A stretch of 64,000 bases of DNA from Roseimaritima multifibrata. Lineage in GTDB: Bacteria; Planctomycetota; Planctomycetia; Pirellulales; Pirellulaceae. Location: assembly GCF_007741495.1 (NCBI RefSeq), contig NZ_CP036262.1, forward strand, positions 2,480,001 through 2,544,000, read 5' to 3'. Position numbers and translations under genes: made by a program. Of this stretch, positions 17,069-25,604 are shown one piece after another (within the stretch, counting starts at the first letter, position 1; the number at the start of each line of letters is the position of its first letter). Under the pieces are notes generated by a model. It saw only the letters and a list, made by a program, of their open reading frames with translations, searched no databases and had not been told where the DNA came from.

Positions 17069-17630
17069 CTTGATTCCGAGGGGCCGTCGGTTGGGAGTTG
17101 GGAGTTGGGAGTTGGGAGTTGGGAGTTGGGAGTTGGGAGTTGGGAGTTGGGAGTTGGGAGTTGGGGTGCGGATGTTCAGGTTTTGTGGATGGAGGTCCTT
17201 TGACGGGGGTTGGTGTTGATTCCCTGATGGCGGGGTGGTTGCTTGGTTTGGCGTGGGGAGCGGGGCCGGTTGCAGCGATTCGCCAGTTATCGGCCGGAAT
17301 AATCGGCACATTCGATCCGTCCCATTTTTCCCTCTCTGAATAGTCGACCTAAAGCACCTAAATGTCGCTTGCCTCCCTGTTTATGTGTTCAACGCTTGTG
17401 TTGTAGTCGATGTAGATCTTGCAAGAGGTTCTGATTCTTGAAGCGGGCTAAGTTTCCCAACTTGCCTAGAACGTCAGTTGCACCACGGGGGGAGGCCATT
17501 TGTTCGGGCCACAGCCATTCCGGTGTTACCAGCATCAAGAACGAGGATTTTTGTAAACCGCCGTACCGCGAAAGGACGGCGGCGAAGCTGCGTCCAGCAT
17601 TTTAGCGTTGTCTCACACGGAGTATTGGAA
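17069..17630. other. Divergent intergenic region between rex and the YTV gene
   Basis: Apart from the heptamer microsatellite (17090-17166) I see no gene. It must hold the promoters of rex and of the YTV-repeat gene; no clear -35/-10 pair was found by eye. Confidence 0.6.
17090..17166 (-). repeat. Heptamer microsatellite in the rex leader
   Basis: Ten perfect copies of GTTGGGA (plus strand) and a partial eleventh; on the rex sense strand the unit is AACTCCC. The array ends about 22 nt before the chosen rex start codon. A 7-bp unit changes reading frame with each gain or loss of a copy. Confidence 0.93.
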
Positions 17631-19364
17631 ATGAAAAGGCTTTGGTTATTGCCAGGTCTCGTAGCCGCACTGGTTACCGGATCGGCCCAACAAGTTGACG
17701 CTGCCTATTGTGGCGCCGTCAGCTACGATGGTTGTAGCAGCTGTGGTGGAAGTGTCGTTGAAGGCGGAGTTGCCAGCGATGGCAGCGTTGTCGATGGCGG
17801 AGCCGTCGCAGATGGCGGATCGGTTTCAGCAGACGGTTCTTACACCGTCATGCGAACGGTTCGACGAACGGTTATGGAACAGCGTCAGGAAACTCGTCAT
17901 CGTACTCGTTACGAACGCGTTTATGACGAAAAGCAGGTTCAGCGTACTCGAATGGTTCCTGAACAACGGACCCGCGAAGTTAGCTACACCGTCATGAAAC
18001 CTGTTCGTGAAACTCACGAAAAGGTCATCAATTACACAGTCATGAAGCCCGTGTACGAAACACGCCAACGCGTGATCAACTACACCGTGCAGAAGCCTGT
18101 GTACGAACAGCACCAGAAGACGATCAACTACACGGTCATGAAGCCCGTCACCGAGCAACGTGAACGCGTGATTAACTACACCGTGCGAATCCCGCACCGT
18201 GAAGTTCGTCAACGGACGATCAACTACACGGTCATGAAGCCCGTCCACGAGACTCGTACTCGGACGATCAACTACACCGTCATGAAACCTGTTCAAGAGC
18301 AACGCTCACGAACGATCAACTACACGGTATACAACACCGTGCAGGAACAAAAAGTTCGCACCGAGAACTACAGCGTATTGGTTCCTTACCAAGAAACCAA
18401 AACGATCCAAGTTCGTGGTGGACACTGGGAATCGGTTAGCGAAACCATTCCTGGACCAACCGTTCGCCGAACCGTACGTGATCCAGGTAGCTGGAGCTAC
18501 GACCCGTGCAGCTGCCGATGCGTTTACACGCCAGGATGCTGCCGCGTTGAAGTTACGCAGTGCCCACCTCGTACGATCTGCAAACGCGTTTGGGTTCCAA
18601 CTTGCGAAAGCAAAGAAGTAACCTGCACCAAGTATCGTCGCGAGTGCCGTACTCGTGAAATTCCTTACACCGTGTGCCGTCGCGTTCCTGAGTGCCGTAC
18701 CAAGGTTTGCAACTACACCGTATGCAAAATGGTTCCTGAGTGCCGTACCAAGACCTGCAACTACACCGTTTGCAAAATGGTTCCTGAGTGCCGTACCAAG
18801 ACCTGCAACTACACCGTTTGCACCTACACTTGCGAACAGCGTCAGAAAGTTTGCAAATACACCGTTTGCAAAATGGTTCCTGAGTGCCGCACCAAAGTTG
18901 TAAACTACACCACTTGCAAAATGGTTTGCGAACCACGTACCAAGACTTGCAACTACACCGTTTGCAAAATGGTTCCTGAGTGCCGTACCAAGACTTGCAC
19001 TTACACCACCTGCAAAATGGTTCCTGAGTGCCGTACTCGTACCGAGTGCTACACCGTGTGCCGCAAAGAATGCTACACCGAAACTGTCAAAGTTCCTCGC
19101 TGCGTCAAAGTATGCGAGCCTTACACCGTAACGGTTTGCGTTCCACGTACCATCTGCGAACAAGTTCCTGTAACCGTCTGCTGCCCAGCCCCAGCTTGCT
19201 GTGGTGCTCCAGCTTCGGCTTCGGACGCTTGCTGCGAAGGTGCTTGCGACCCATGCTGTGCCCCACGACGCAACCGCGTTCGTGACATGCTAGACCGCGT
19301 CTTCGGTGCTTGCCATCGTGGATGCAACGACTGCTGCGTTACCGCACCAGCTTGCGGCTGCTAG
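17631..19364 (+). CDS. Giant YTV-repeat, cysteine-rich exported protein
   Basis: 577 residues. A signal peptide (LWLLPGLVAALVTGSAQQVDA) is followed by a Gly/Ser/Val-rich segment, then two blocks of 16-residue repeats. Block 1 (about 110-250) has nine or so units of the NYTVMKPVxExRxRxI type without cysteine. A hinge with PGPTVRR and Cys pairs follows. Block 2 (about 340-510) has nine or ten units of the NYTVCKMVPECRTKTC type with up to three Cys each. A Cys-rich C-terminus ends ACGC. The repeats match the planctomycete YTV domain associated with the cell-wall/surface fraction. Start at the ATG at 17631, with ACGGAG upstream. Likely a disulfide-linked envelope protein; this role is inference. 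Confidence 0.85.
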   Translation: MKRLWLLPGLVAALVTGSAQQVDAAYCGAVSYDGCSSCGGSVVEGGVASDGSVVDGGAVADGGSVSADGSYTVMRTVRRTVMEQRQETRHRTRYERVYDEKQVQRTRMVPEQRTREVSYTVMKPVRETHEKVINYTVMKPVYETRQRVINYTVQKPVYEQHQKTINYTVMKPVTEQRERVINYTVRIPHREVRQRTINYTVMKPVHETRTRTINYTVMKPVQEQRSRTINYTVYNTVQEQKVRTENYSVLVPYQETKTIQVRGGHWESVSETIPGPTVRRTVRDPGSWSYDPCSCRCVYTPGCCRVEVTQCPPRTICKRVWVPTCESKEVTCTKYRRECRTREIPYTVCRRVPECRTKVCNYTVCKMVPECRTKTCNYTVCKMVPECRTKTCNYTVCTYTCEQRQKVCKYTVCKMVPECRTKVVNYTTCKMVCEPRTKTCNYTVCKMVPECRTKTCTYTTCKMVPECRTRTECYTVCRKECYTETVKVPRCVKVCEPYTVTVCVPRTICEQVPVTVCCPAPACCGAPASASDACCEGACDPCCAPRRNRVRDMLDRVFGACHRGCNDCCVTAPACGC

Positions 19365-19476
19365 ACACGCTCGCTGGGCCGGCATTCGGTCTGACTAGAT
19401 GCTTCGACGAGGGGGGTGAGACCGCAAGGTTTCACTCCCCTTTTCTCGTTTGGGCCTTGTTTGCTCGTTCACGATT

Positions 19477-19928
19477 GCCGGACGGCTCGCGCCGTTCCGT
19501 TATAGAAATAGCTGGCGTCGGGCTGACGTCGCCCGGCAAGTATCTGCCGCCCGCTGGGCTTAAAGAGTGTGCTCAAAGCCAATGCAGCGGCCGGACGGCT
19601 TGCGCCGTTCCGCTAAGAATGTAGCTGGCATTGGGCTGACGTCGCCCGGCAAGTATCTGCCGCCCGCTGGGCTAAAAGAGTGTGCTCAAAGCCAATGCGT
19701 TGGCCGGACGGCTTGCGCCGTTCCGCTAAGAATGTAGCTGGCATCGGGCTCGCACCGCCCGGCAAGTATCTGCCGCCCGCTGGGCTTAAAGAGTGTGCTC
19801 AAAGCCAATGCGTTGGCCGGACGGCTTGCGCCGTTCCGCTAAGGATGTTGATGGCATTGGGCTCTCGCCGTCCGGCAAGTATTTGCCGCCCGTTGCCAGC
19901 CATTGCACTGACGCAAGCAATGTTAAGC
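19477..19928 (+). repeat. 113-bp tandem repeat, four copies
   Basis: Copies start at 19477, 19590, 19703 and 19816, exactly 113 bp apart. Each has GCCGGACGGCTTGCGCCG, then GGCAAGTATCTGCCGCC, then GTGTGCTCAAAGCCAATGC; the last copy is degenerate at its end. A fifth start lies at 20109. Two small hairpins per unit (ACGGC/GCCGT and GGCA/TGCC) make it REP-like. Single modules recur near 1.6, 15.9, 32.4 and 35.2 kb. Confidence 0.92.
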
Positions 19929-20108
19929 CACCAAGCAAAATTCCCAAAATCAGCCGCTGATAGCCCGGAGGGCGACAGATACTTGCCGGCGGCGTCAGCC
20001 GCCGGGGTGGAAAAAGCGGATGGCAAAGCCCGGAGGGCGACAGAATTTTTCCATCGCTCATTCTGTCGCCCGCTAAGCTTAAAGAGTGTGCTCAAAGCCA
20101 ATGCGTTG

Positions 20109-20168
20109 GCCGGACGGCTTGCGCCGTTCCGCTAAGGATGTTGATGGCATTGGGCTCTCGCCGTTCCG
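20109..20168 (+). repeat. Partial fifth copy of the 113-bp repeat
   Basis: Begins GCCGGACGGCTTGCGCCG and continues like the 19816 copy to GGGCTCTCGCCG, then is replaced by another GTTCCGCTGAC segment. Confidence 0.8.
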
Positions 20169-20221
20169 CTGACTCTTCTCTTGATCTCTGCCAAGCCCGC
20201 ACCTGCGCTTAACTTAGCTGC

Positions 20222-20698
20222 TCAGCTGCTCAGCTGCTTGACCGCTTCGATCACTTTGGCATCGTGGCCGGCGACCTGGACCCGTTTCCAGGTTTTGGCG
20301 ATTTTGCCTTTTCCGTCGATGATGAACGTGCTGCGTTGGATCCCCATCGATTTCTTCCCGTACATGTTTTTCTCTCGCCAAGCACCATAGGCTTCGCTGA
20401 TCGCATGGTCGGGATCGGCCAGCAGGGGGAAATTCAGTTCGTATTTGTCGCGGAAACGCTCGTGGCTTTCGACCGTGTCGGGGCTGATCCCCAGCAGCAC
20501 GACCCCCAGATCCTGCAGTTCGCCGCTGCGGTCTCGGAATGCACAGGCCTCTTTTGTGCAGCCGGGCGTGTCATCGCGGGGGTAAAAGTACAGAACGACG
20601 GTCTGCCCTTTGAAATCCGAGAGTTTGACCGTGTCGCCACCGTACGTCTTCAAACGAAAAGGGACCGCTTTGTCGCCAGCTTCTAGCCATTCTGCCAT
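20222..20698 (-). CDS. bcp: Thioredoxin-dependent peroxiredoxin (BCP/PrxQ)
   Basis: 158-residue cytoplasmic peroxidase reducing H2O2 and organic peroxides. DDTPGCTKEACAF carries the peroxidatic Cys47 and the resolving Cys52 five residues on, the atypical 2-Cys PrxQ arrangement. YFYPRDDTPGC and GISPDTVESHERF are family motifs, and length is normal. A single gene, ending against the repeat region. Confidence 0.93.
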   Translation of the reverse strand: MAEWLEAGDKAVPFRLKTYGGDTVKLSDFKGQTVVLYFYPRDDTPGCTKEACAFRDRSGELQDLGVVLLGISPDTVESHERFRDKYELNFPLLADPDHAISEAYGAWREKNMYGKKSMGIQRSTFIIDGKGKIAKTWKRVQVAGHDAKVIEAVKQLSS

Positions 20699-20922
20699 CG
20701 TATTCGGATCTCCAGGGGATCAAATGAGAGAATCTCGGTTGTCGTCGCCTCCACTTTCGCAGCCTTCGAACTGTCTCAGATTTGGCATTATTTTCAAGGG
20801 CAGCCAATTTTCCGGGACTCAAATGCCGGAACGGATCGACATGATCGCGTCGGGTGTTAGAATCATTCCGCATTCGAATCGTCCGATTCGCTAATCATTT
20901 GCTTTCAACTGCTGCAGAACCT

Positions 20923-21357
20923 GTGACCGATCAACCCCCTGCTGAATCCCCGAAATCGCATCGCCCTCTGGGTACGGAGGGGAGCCTGAAACTTGCCACA
21001 GCCGCCGCGAAGGTCATTTTGGACAATCGTGGGAGCGATCTATTGATCCTGGACGTCTGCGAGCAGACGGCTTTGTTCGATTATTTCGTGATCGGTACTG
21101 GGACCAGTCGCCGCCAGCTGCACGCGATCAGCGAAGAGATCGATGATGTCCTGGAAAAGCAGATGGGCGATCGTCGGATGGGACGTGAAGGGTATGACGC
21201 AAGTCACTGGATCGTGCTGGATTACGGGAACCTTGTTGTCCACTTGTTCGACGAGGAAACCCGATCCTATTACGACTTGGAATCGCTTTGGGCGGACGCT
21301 CGTAAAGTCCCGCTGACCGATCTGGGTTTACACGATTCCTCGCAGGATGCGGAATAA
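20923..21357 (+). CDS. rsfS: Ribosomal silencing factor RsfS
   Basis: About 144 residues. The conserved domain begins KLATAAAKVILDNRGSDLLILDV and runs through DYFVIGTGTSRRQLHAI and HWIVLDYGNLVVHLFD, the RsfS/Iojap signature. It binds ribosomal protein uL14 and blocks subunit joining when nutrients are low. The start is uncertain: the GTG at 20923 is chosen because it leaves a 20-residue lead before the domain, while a GTG at 20854 is also in frame. argS begins 3 bp after the stop, so the two form an operon. Confidence 0.88.
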   Translation: MTDQPPAESPKSHRPLGTEGSLKLATAAAKVILDNRGSDLLILDVCEQTALFDYFVIGTGTSRRQLHAISEEIDDVLEKQMGDRRMGREGYDASHWIVLDYGNLVVHLFDEETRSYYDLESLWADARKVPLTDLGLHDSSQDAE

Positions 21358-21360
21358 ACG

Positions 21361-23349
21361 ATGCATATTCAGAGTCTGTTCAAGCAGCGGTTGGCAGCCG
21401 CTTTGGCGGAACTTACGGACAATGCGGAAGAGTTGTCCCAGATGGTGCGTCCGACGCAGGAACCTCGCTTTGGCGATTACCAAGCCAACTGCGCGATGCC
21501 TTTGAAACAGTCTTTGGGGATTCCGCCGCGCGAGATCGCGGAAAAAATCGTCGCTCGATTGCAAGTCAACGATCTTTGCGATCCTCCTGAAATCGCTGGT
21601 CCCGGATTTATCAATCTGCGTTTACGGGATGACTGGATCGCCGAGGCGACGTCCTCCTTGCTAAATGATCCGCAGTTGGGAGTGGAGCAGCCTGTTCGTC
21701 CGCGGACCGTGCTGGTCGATTATTCGTCGCCGAATGTCGCCAAACCGATGCACGTCGGCCATATTCGCTCGACCGTTATCGGCGATTGCCTTTCGCGAAC
21801 GCTGCGGTTCCTGGGGCATCACGTGATTACCGATAATCACCTTGGAGACTGGGGAACCCAGTTCGGGATGATTATTTACGGTTATAAAAACTTCGCCGAT
21901 GAGCAGGCCTTTCAGAAGGCGCCCGTTCTGGAATTGCTCCGCTTGTACCGCTTGGTGAATCAGTTCATCGACTACCACGCGGCGAAAAATCAGTTGGCCG
22001 GTGCGACCGCGGGCATCGCCGAAATCAATGCACAAGTCGAAGCCGCGGAGTCGGCGGTGAGTGCTGCCGAAAGTGCGGCGGCCGATAAAGCCACCTTGAA
22101 AAAGCTTCGCAAAACGGCGGAAGGACTACGGCGTAAATCGCTTGCCGCCGTCGCCAGCCTGCAATCCGCAGAGAAAAAGATCGCCGACGTCGAATCCGAT
22201 CCGGCCCTGGCAGCTCAGGCGGCCCAGCACGCTGGAATCGGCAGCGCTGTCTTGGAAGAAACTGCAAAATTGCATCGCGGAGACAGTGAAAACCGTGAGC
22301 TGTGGGACAAATTCCTGCCTCACTGTGCGGACGAAATCAACCGGGTCTACAATCGCCTGGGCGTGAAGTTCGACCATACGTTGGGTGAAAGTTTTTATCA
22401 TCCGATGCTGGCCGATGTCGTTCAGCAGTTGGCCGACGCCGGGTTGGCCGTGGAGAGCGAGGGGGCGATGTGCGTCTTCTTGGAGGGCTTTGATGCTCCG
22501 CTGATCGTTCAGAAGAAAGATGGCGCGTTCCTGTATGGGACGACCGATATTGCCACGCTGAAGTACCGGCACGAGAAATTCCAGCCTGACGAAATCCTTT
22601 ACGTGGTCGATTCGCGGCAATCCGATCACTTCGACAAACTGTTTGCGGTCGCTCCGAAAATTGGATTGGGTGGGATCAAATTGGTCCATGTCCAGTTCGG
22701 TACGGTCTTGGGCGAAGACGGCAAGCCTTTAAAAACTCGCTCGGGTAGCAACGCCGGCTTGGAAGAGCTGCTGGATGATGCGGTGGCGGCGGCTACCGAA
22801 GCGGTTTGCAGCCCCGAACGAGCCGAGAAACTGAATCCGCCTCTGACAGAGGCCGAGAAAACAACGATCGCAAACGTGATTGGCCATGGAGCGATCAAGT
22901 ATGCCGACCTTGCGCATCACCGTGCCAGTGATTACCGCTTCAGCTTGAAGAAGATGGTTGCCCTGGAAGGGAATACGGTCGCCTATCTGGAATATGCCCA
23001 CGCACGCGTGCAGGGGATTCTGCGGGCAGCCGAAACGGATGAAGCGGCCGTTCGCAATCAGGCCGCTGCCGTGATCGTGACCGAGCCCGCCGAACGAGCC
23101 CTTTGTTTGGCACTGCTCCGTTTTCCGGAAGCCTTGCAACAGGTGGCTGACGATTACGCGCCAAGTGCCTTGGTCGACTACCTTTATGAAACCGCTCGTA
23201 AGTACATGGTCTTCAACGATAGTTGCCATGTAATGAAGGCCAACGACGAAGCGATTAAAGCTTCGCGGTTGACCTTGATCGCGGTCACCGGCCGGGTGTT
23301 AAGAACCGGCCTGGGATTGTTGGGGATCGACTCGGTCGACCGAATGTAA
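21361..23349 (+). CDS. argS: Arginyl-tRNA synthetase
   Basis: 662-residue class I synthetase. The HIGH motif is HVGH at 131-134 in SSPNVAKPMHVGHIRSTVIGD, LKTRSGS takes the place of KMSKS, and the C-terminal anticodon-binding domain ends with the typical GLGLLGIDSVDRM. An Ala/Lys/Glu-rich stretch at about 205-300 is longer than in typical ArgS and predicts as coiled coil (AEINAQVEAAESAVSAAESA, then LKKLRKTAEGLRRK). Co-transcribed with rsfS. Confidence 0.95.
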   Translation: MHIQSLFKQRLAAALAELTDNAEELSQMVRPTQEPRFGDYQANCAMPLKQSLGIPPREIAEKIVARLQVNDLCDPPEIAGPGFINLRLRDDWIAEATSSLLNDPQLGVEQPVRPRTVLVDYSSPNVAKPMHVGHIRSTVIGDCLSRTLRFLGHHVITDNHLGDWGTQFGMIIYGYKNFADEQAFQKAPVLELLRLYRLVNQFIDYHAAKNQLAGATAGIAEINAQVEAAESAVSAAESAAADKATLKKLRKTAEGLRRKSLAAVASLQSAEKKIADVESDPALAAQAAQHAGIGSAVLEETAKLHRGDSENRELWDKFLPHCADEINRVYNRLGVKFDHTLGESFYHPMLADVVQQLADAGLAVESEGAMCVFLEGFDAPLIVQKKDGAFLYGTTDIATLKYRHEKFQPDEILYVVDSRQSDHFDKLFAVAPKIGLGGIKLVHVQFGTVLGEDGKPLKTRSGSNAGLEELLDDAVAAATEAVCSPERAEKLNPPLTEAEKTTIANVIGHGAIKYADLAHHRASDYRFSLKKMVALEGNTVAYLEYAHARVQGILRAAETDEAAVRNQAAAVIVTEPAERALCLALLRFPEALQQVADDYAPSALVDYLYETARKYMVFNDSCHVMKANDEAIKASRLTLIAVTGRVLRTGLGLLGIDSVDRM

Positions 23350-23350
23350 G

Positions 23351-24748
23351 CTAGCGTTTGATGCTGTTCGCATCTGCAGCGGCTTGGCGAGTCACTTCGA
23401 TCGCCGAGCGAGTGTATCGTGAGTGCTCGCGATAAAAGTGGTTCATGGTTTCTTCGTTGGCAAAGAAGAACATGCGTTTGAATTCGGGGTCTTTCATTCC
23501 CCATTCTCGGCTGCCTTGGACCAAGCGTCGTTCTTCGAAGAACAGGACCACGTCCATGCCGTTCATGACCGGAGTGTAAGCTTCCGGATTGGCGCGGAAC
23601 GTTTCCATCGCTTCGTCCGAGCGGAACAGGAACAGTTGTCCCAGGTGAATCAGCCCAAAGTCTGGGTTGCCAGCCTCCCAGCGGTCCTCGTCGATGACCG
23701 TTACTGGGCAGTATCCTTGCATGGCAAGTGCGGGTGCCTCCGTCGTCTCTTCCGTAGGGGCTCCGCGGTTCGCGTCGGTCGATTCGGTCGTAGGCGAAGT
23801 CGCCACGCTGTTCGATGGCTCTGGGGTCGGCGCTTGCGCTGGACCTGCAAAGCTCATCCCTTCGGTGCGGTGGCCAACGGTCGACGCATTGATCTGGTTG
23901 GGGAACTGTGGAGCCGCTTCGGAAGGATTGGCTTTCGTTTCAGGAGGCAGCCCCATTCCTGGTGGCAGGGCAAACCCGTTGCTAGGCGGTGCGGTTTGCT
24001 GAGCCAGGTTGGCGGACGGTTGTGGCATGCCTAAACCGGTGGTTGCAGTCGCCGGAGGTGCGGTTGCTGCTGCAGCGGCGGTTGCTGCAGCGGCGGTTGC
24101 TGCAGCGGCGGCTGCGTATGGGTTTTGAGATGGTCCGGCGGCTGCGTACGGATTGCCGTTCACTGCGGCTGGATCATTAGCGGGCGCCGATGGCTGGGAT
24201 GCAAATTGATTGACCTGCGGGCCAGCTCCGGTGGAGAGCCCGGTTGGTGGTGCTTGCGGAGCCTGCGTCGCCGGTGGCGAATTGGGTTTCGCTACCAATT
24301 GGCTGCCCGGTTGGACGCCGGTCGCCGAAGGCTGAGCTGCCGAAGGGGCTTGCGGGGCATAGCGAGCAAGCAGGTTGACATAATCTTGAGTCGCTTGCGG
24401 GCTGACGCCGTGCGTCAGGACGCTTCCCGATGGAGTCACAATGACATCCGTGGGAAAACGGTCGACGCGAAATTCTTGTGTCAGCTGCGGGTTTTTGGCC
24501 GCGTGGATCTTTACGGGGACGTAGTGCTTGGACATTTCCTCCGCCAGCTGAGGCGCCTTGAAGGCACCTGCTTCCAGCTTGTCGCACCAGTGGCAGTTAT
24601 CCGTGTAGAAATGCAGGAGGAGCAATTTCCCCTCCTCCTCGGCTTGGGCACGTGCCGTGCGGAGATTTTCGTTCCAGGAGATCTCTGCGTAGAGATTGGT
24701 TCCGGAAAAGAGAGTCATTCCGACAATAGTGAGTAAGGCTGACCGCAT
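23351..24748 (-). CDS. Exported thioredoxin-fold protein with a conserved C-terminal domain
   Basis: 465 residues. Signal peptide (ALLTIVGMTLFSGTNLYAE), thioredoxin-like domain at about 22-140 with the redox pair CHWC at 52-55, a long Pro/Ala/Gln-rich low-complexity linker (including an Ala/Thr tract near 235-260), and a C-terminal domain of about 110 residues starting GYCPVTVIDEDRWEAGN. That domain resembles the YHS-like modules of planctomycete proteins but is not firmly identified. It probably acts in periplasmic thiol chemistry. The ATG at 24748 is chosen for its upstream GAGGGA and correct signal peptide. Confidence 0.75.
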   Translation of the reverse strand: MRSALLTIVGMTLFSGTNLYAEISWNENLRTARAQAEEEGKLLLLHFYTDNCHWCDKLEAGAFKAPQLAEEMSKHYVPVKIHAAKNPQLTQEFRVDRFPTDVIVTPSGSVLTHGVSPQATQDYVNLLARYAPQAPSAAQPSATGVQPGSQLVAKPNSPPATQAPQAPPTGLSTGAGPQVNQFASQPSAPANDPAAVNGNPYAAAGPSQNPYAAAAAATAAAATAAAAATAPPATATTGLGMPQPSANLAQQTAPPSNGFALPPGMGLPPETKANPSEAAPQFPNQINASTVGHRTEGMSFAGPAQAPTPEPSNSVATSPTTESTDANRGAPTEETTEAPALAMQGYCPVTVIDEDRWEAGNPDFGLIHLGQLFLFRSDEAMETFRANPEAYTPVMNGMDVVLFFEERRLVQGSREWGMKDPEFKRMFFFANEETMNHFYREHSRYTRSAIEVTRQAAADANSIKR

Positions 24749-25604
24749 TGCGATCCCTCGCGAACTGTTCGAGTCGTGGGATTTAATTTCCACCGATAAA
24801 GCAAACCGCATTCGGCTTGTTCTGCTTAGTTCGGCTGTAACAAATGGAACTATTCAGAGGAATCCGAAAGTTAGGCAGACTTTTCCGAAAAGAGGGAAGA
24901 AACTGAGGCGGAGCGTTTGGTTTGACCAAATAACGGACGGTTTTGCAATGTCAACTGACGGGCCGACCGTCAGGGGCGGCGTCGCCAAAGCGTTTTGCAA
25001 AATCAGCTTGCAGGCTGACGATCGGTTCTACTTCCGCACTCACATGTGATAGAATCAACGATACTTGAGTGGTACTGTTTTGGGGTGCTCATGCATCGCC
25101 CTGTCGATCGGGTTATTACGGCGGAGGTGGGTGCGGGGGTTGCTGGTGGGGGTGATTCTCGCTGCTAGCAGACTTCGGGGTTGACACGGCGTTTCAGTGA
25201 CGTATATTTGCAGCAAATCAAACGGAATCTTTGAATCTGCCACCGCGAAGGTGGACCTCTGTAACGGAACCGCCGACTGTCCAATCAAGGGCGCGAGACC
25301 GAGATCGACAAATTCACTCCCGGAGGGAGGATATTTGTCCATCGTAGAACCCGGCAAGGGTCCCTAGCAGAAAGCTTTGAGACGGTAATTTATTGCACGT
25401 AGCGGAAGTATCCACTACGCCAGATTGTTAACCGGATTGGAATAGGCCTTGTTTTGCCGCTGGCTTGTTTAGATCGTTATTCCTTCCCAATTCCCTTTTA
25501 CTGCGGCATTTCTTAATTTCCGCGTCGTCGGCCGAACGGTTTCCGTTTGGAAAGCCATTGTCGATTTCCTGTCGACATTCCTGACGCGCGTCTTTGGATG
25601 ACTT
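24749..25604. other. Divergent intergenic region including the long rho leader
   Basis: About 860 bp with no credible gene; frames of 25-100 codons inside have no support. A promoter-like pair lies at 25181-25208, leaving roughly 390 nt of untranslated leader before rho. The leader shows a GGAGGGAGGAT stretch (25322-25332) followed by a possible 10-codon frame, and a TTTATTGCACGT variant of the dispersed motif at 25389-25400. Confidence 0.6.
25181..25208 (+). promoter_or_regulatory. Candidate sigma-70-type promoter of rho
   Basis: TTGACA (25181-25186), 16-bp spacer, TATATT (25203-25208). It points toward rho, whose ATG is at 25605. Found by eye; no start site is known. Confidence 0.5.

Larger units (their letters stand above)
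19365..20221. other. Intergenic region dominated by 113-bp tandem repeats
   Basis: About 860 bp without a credible gene. GGGGGTGAGACCGCAAGG followed by TTTCACTCCCCTTTT (about 19410-19445) may form the terminator of the YTV gene. The rest is repeat units and their degenerate relatives. Confidence 0.75.

Noticed and set aside
16280-17311. 343-residue version of Rex
   Set aside because: The extra N-terminus would be encoded by the heptamer microsatellite; the conserved protein begins after it.
18306-19163. Long open frame antisense to the YTV gene
   Set aside because: It is the mirror of a 48-bp-period repeat; repeats with no stop in one unit leave the antisense frame open. Product is low-complexity with no domain.
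19477-20168. CRISPR-like appearance of the 113-bp repeats
   Set aside because: Units are contiguous without unique spacers, and no cas gene is present.
25055-25357. 100-codon minus-strand frame upstream of rho
   Set aside because: Composition unlike the neighbours, no motif, and it covers the candidate rho promoter.
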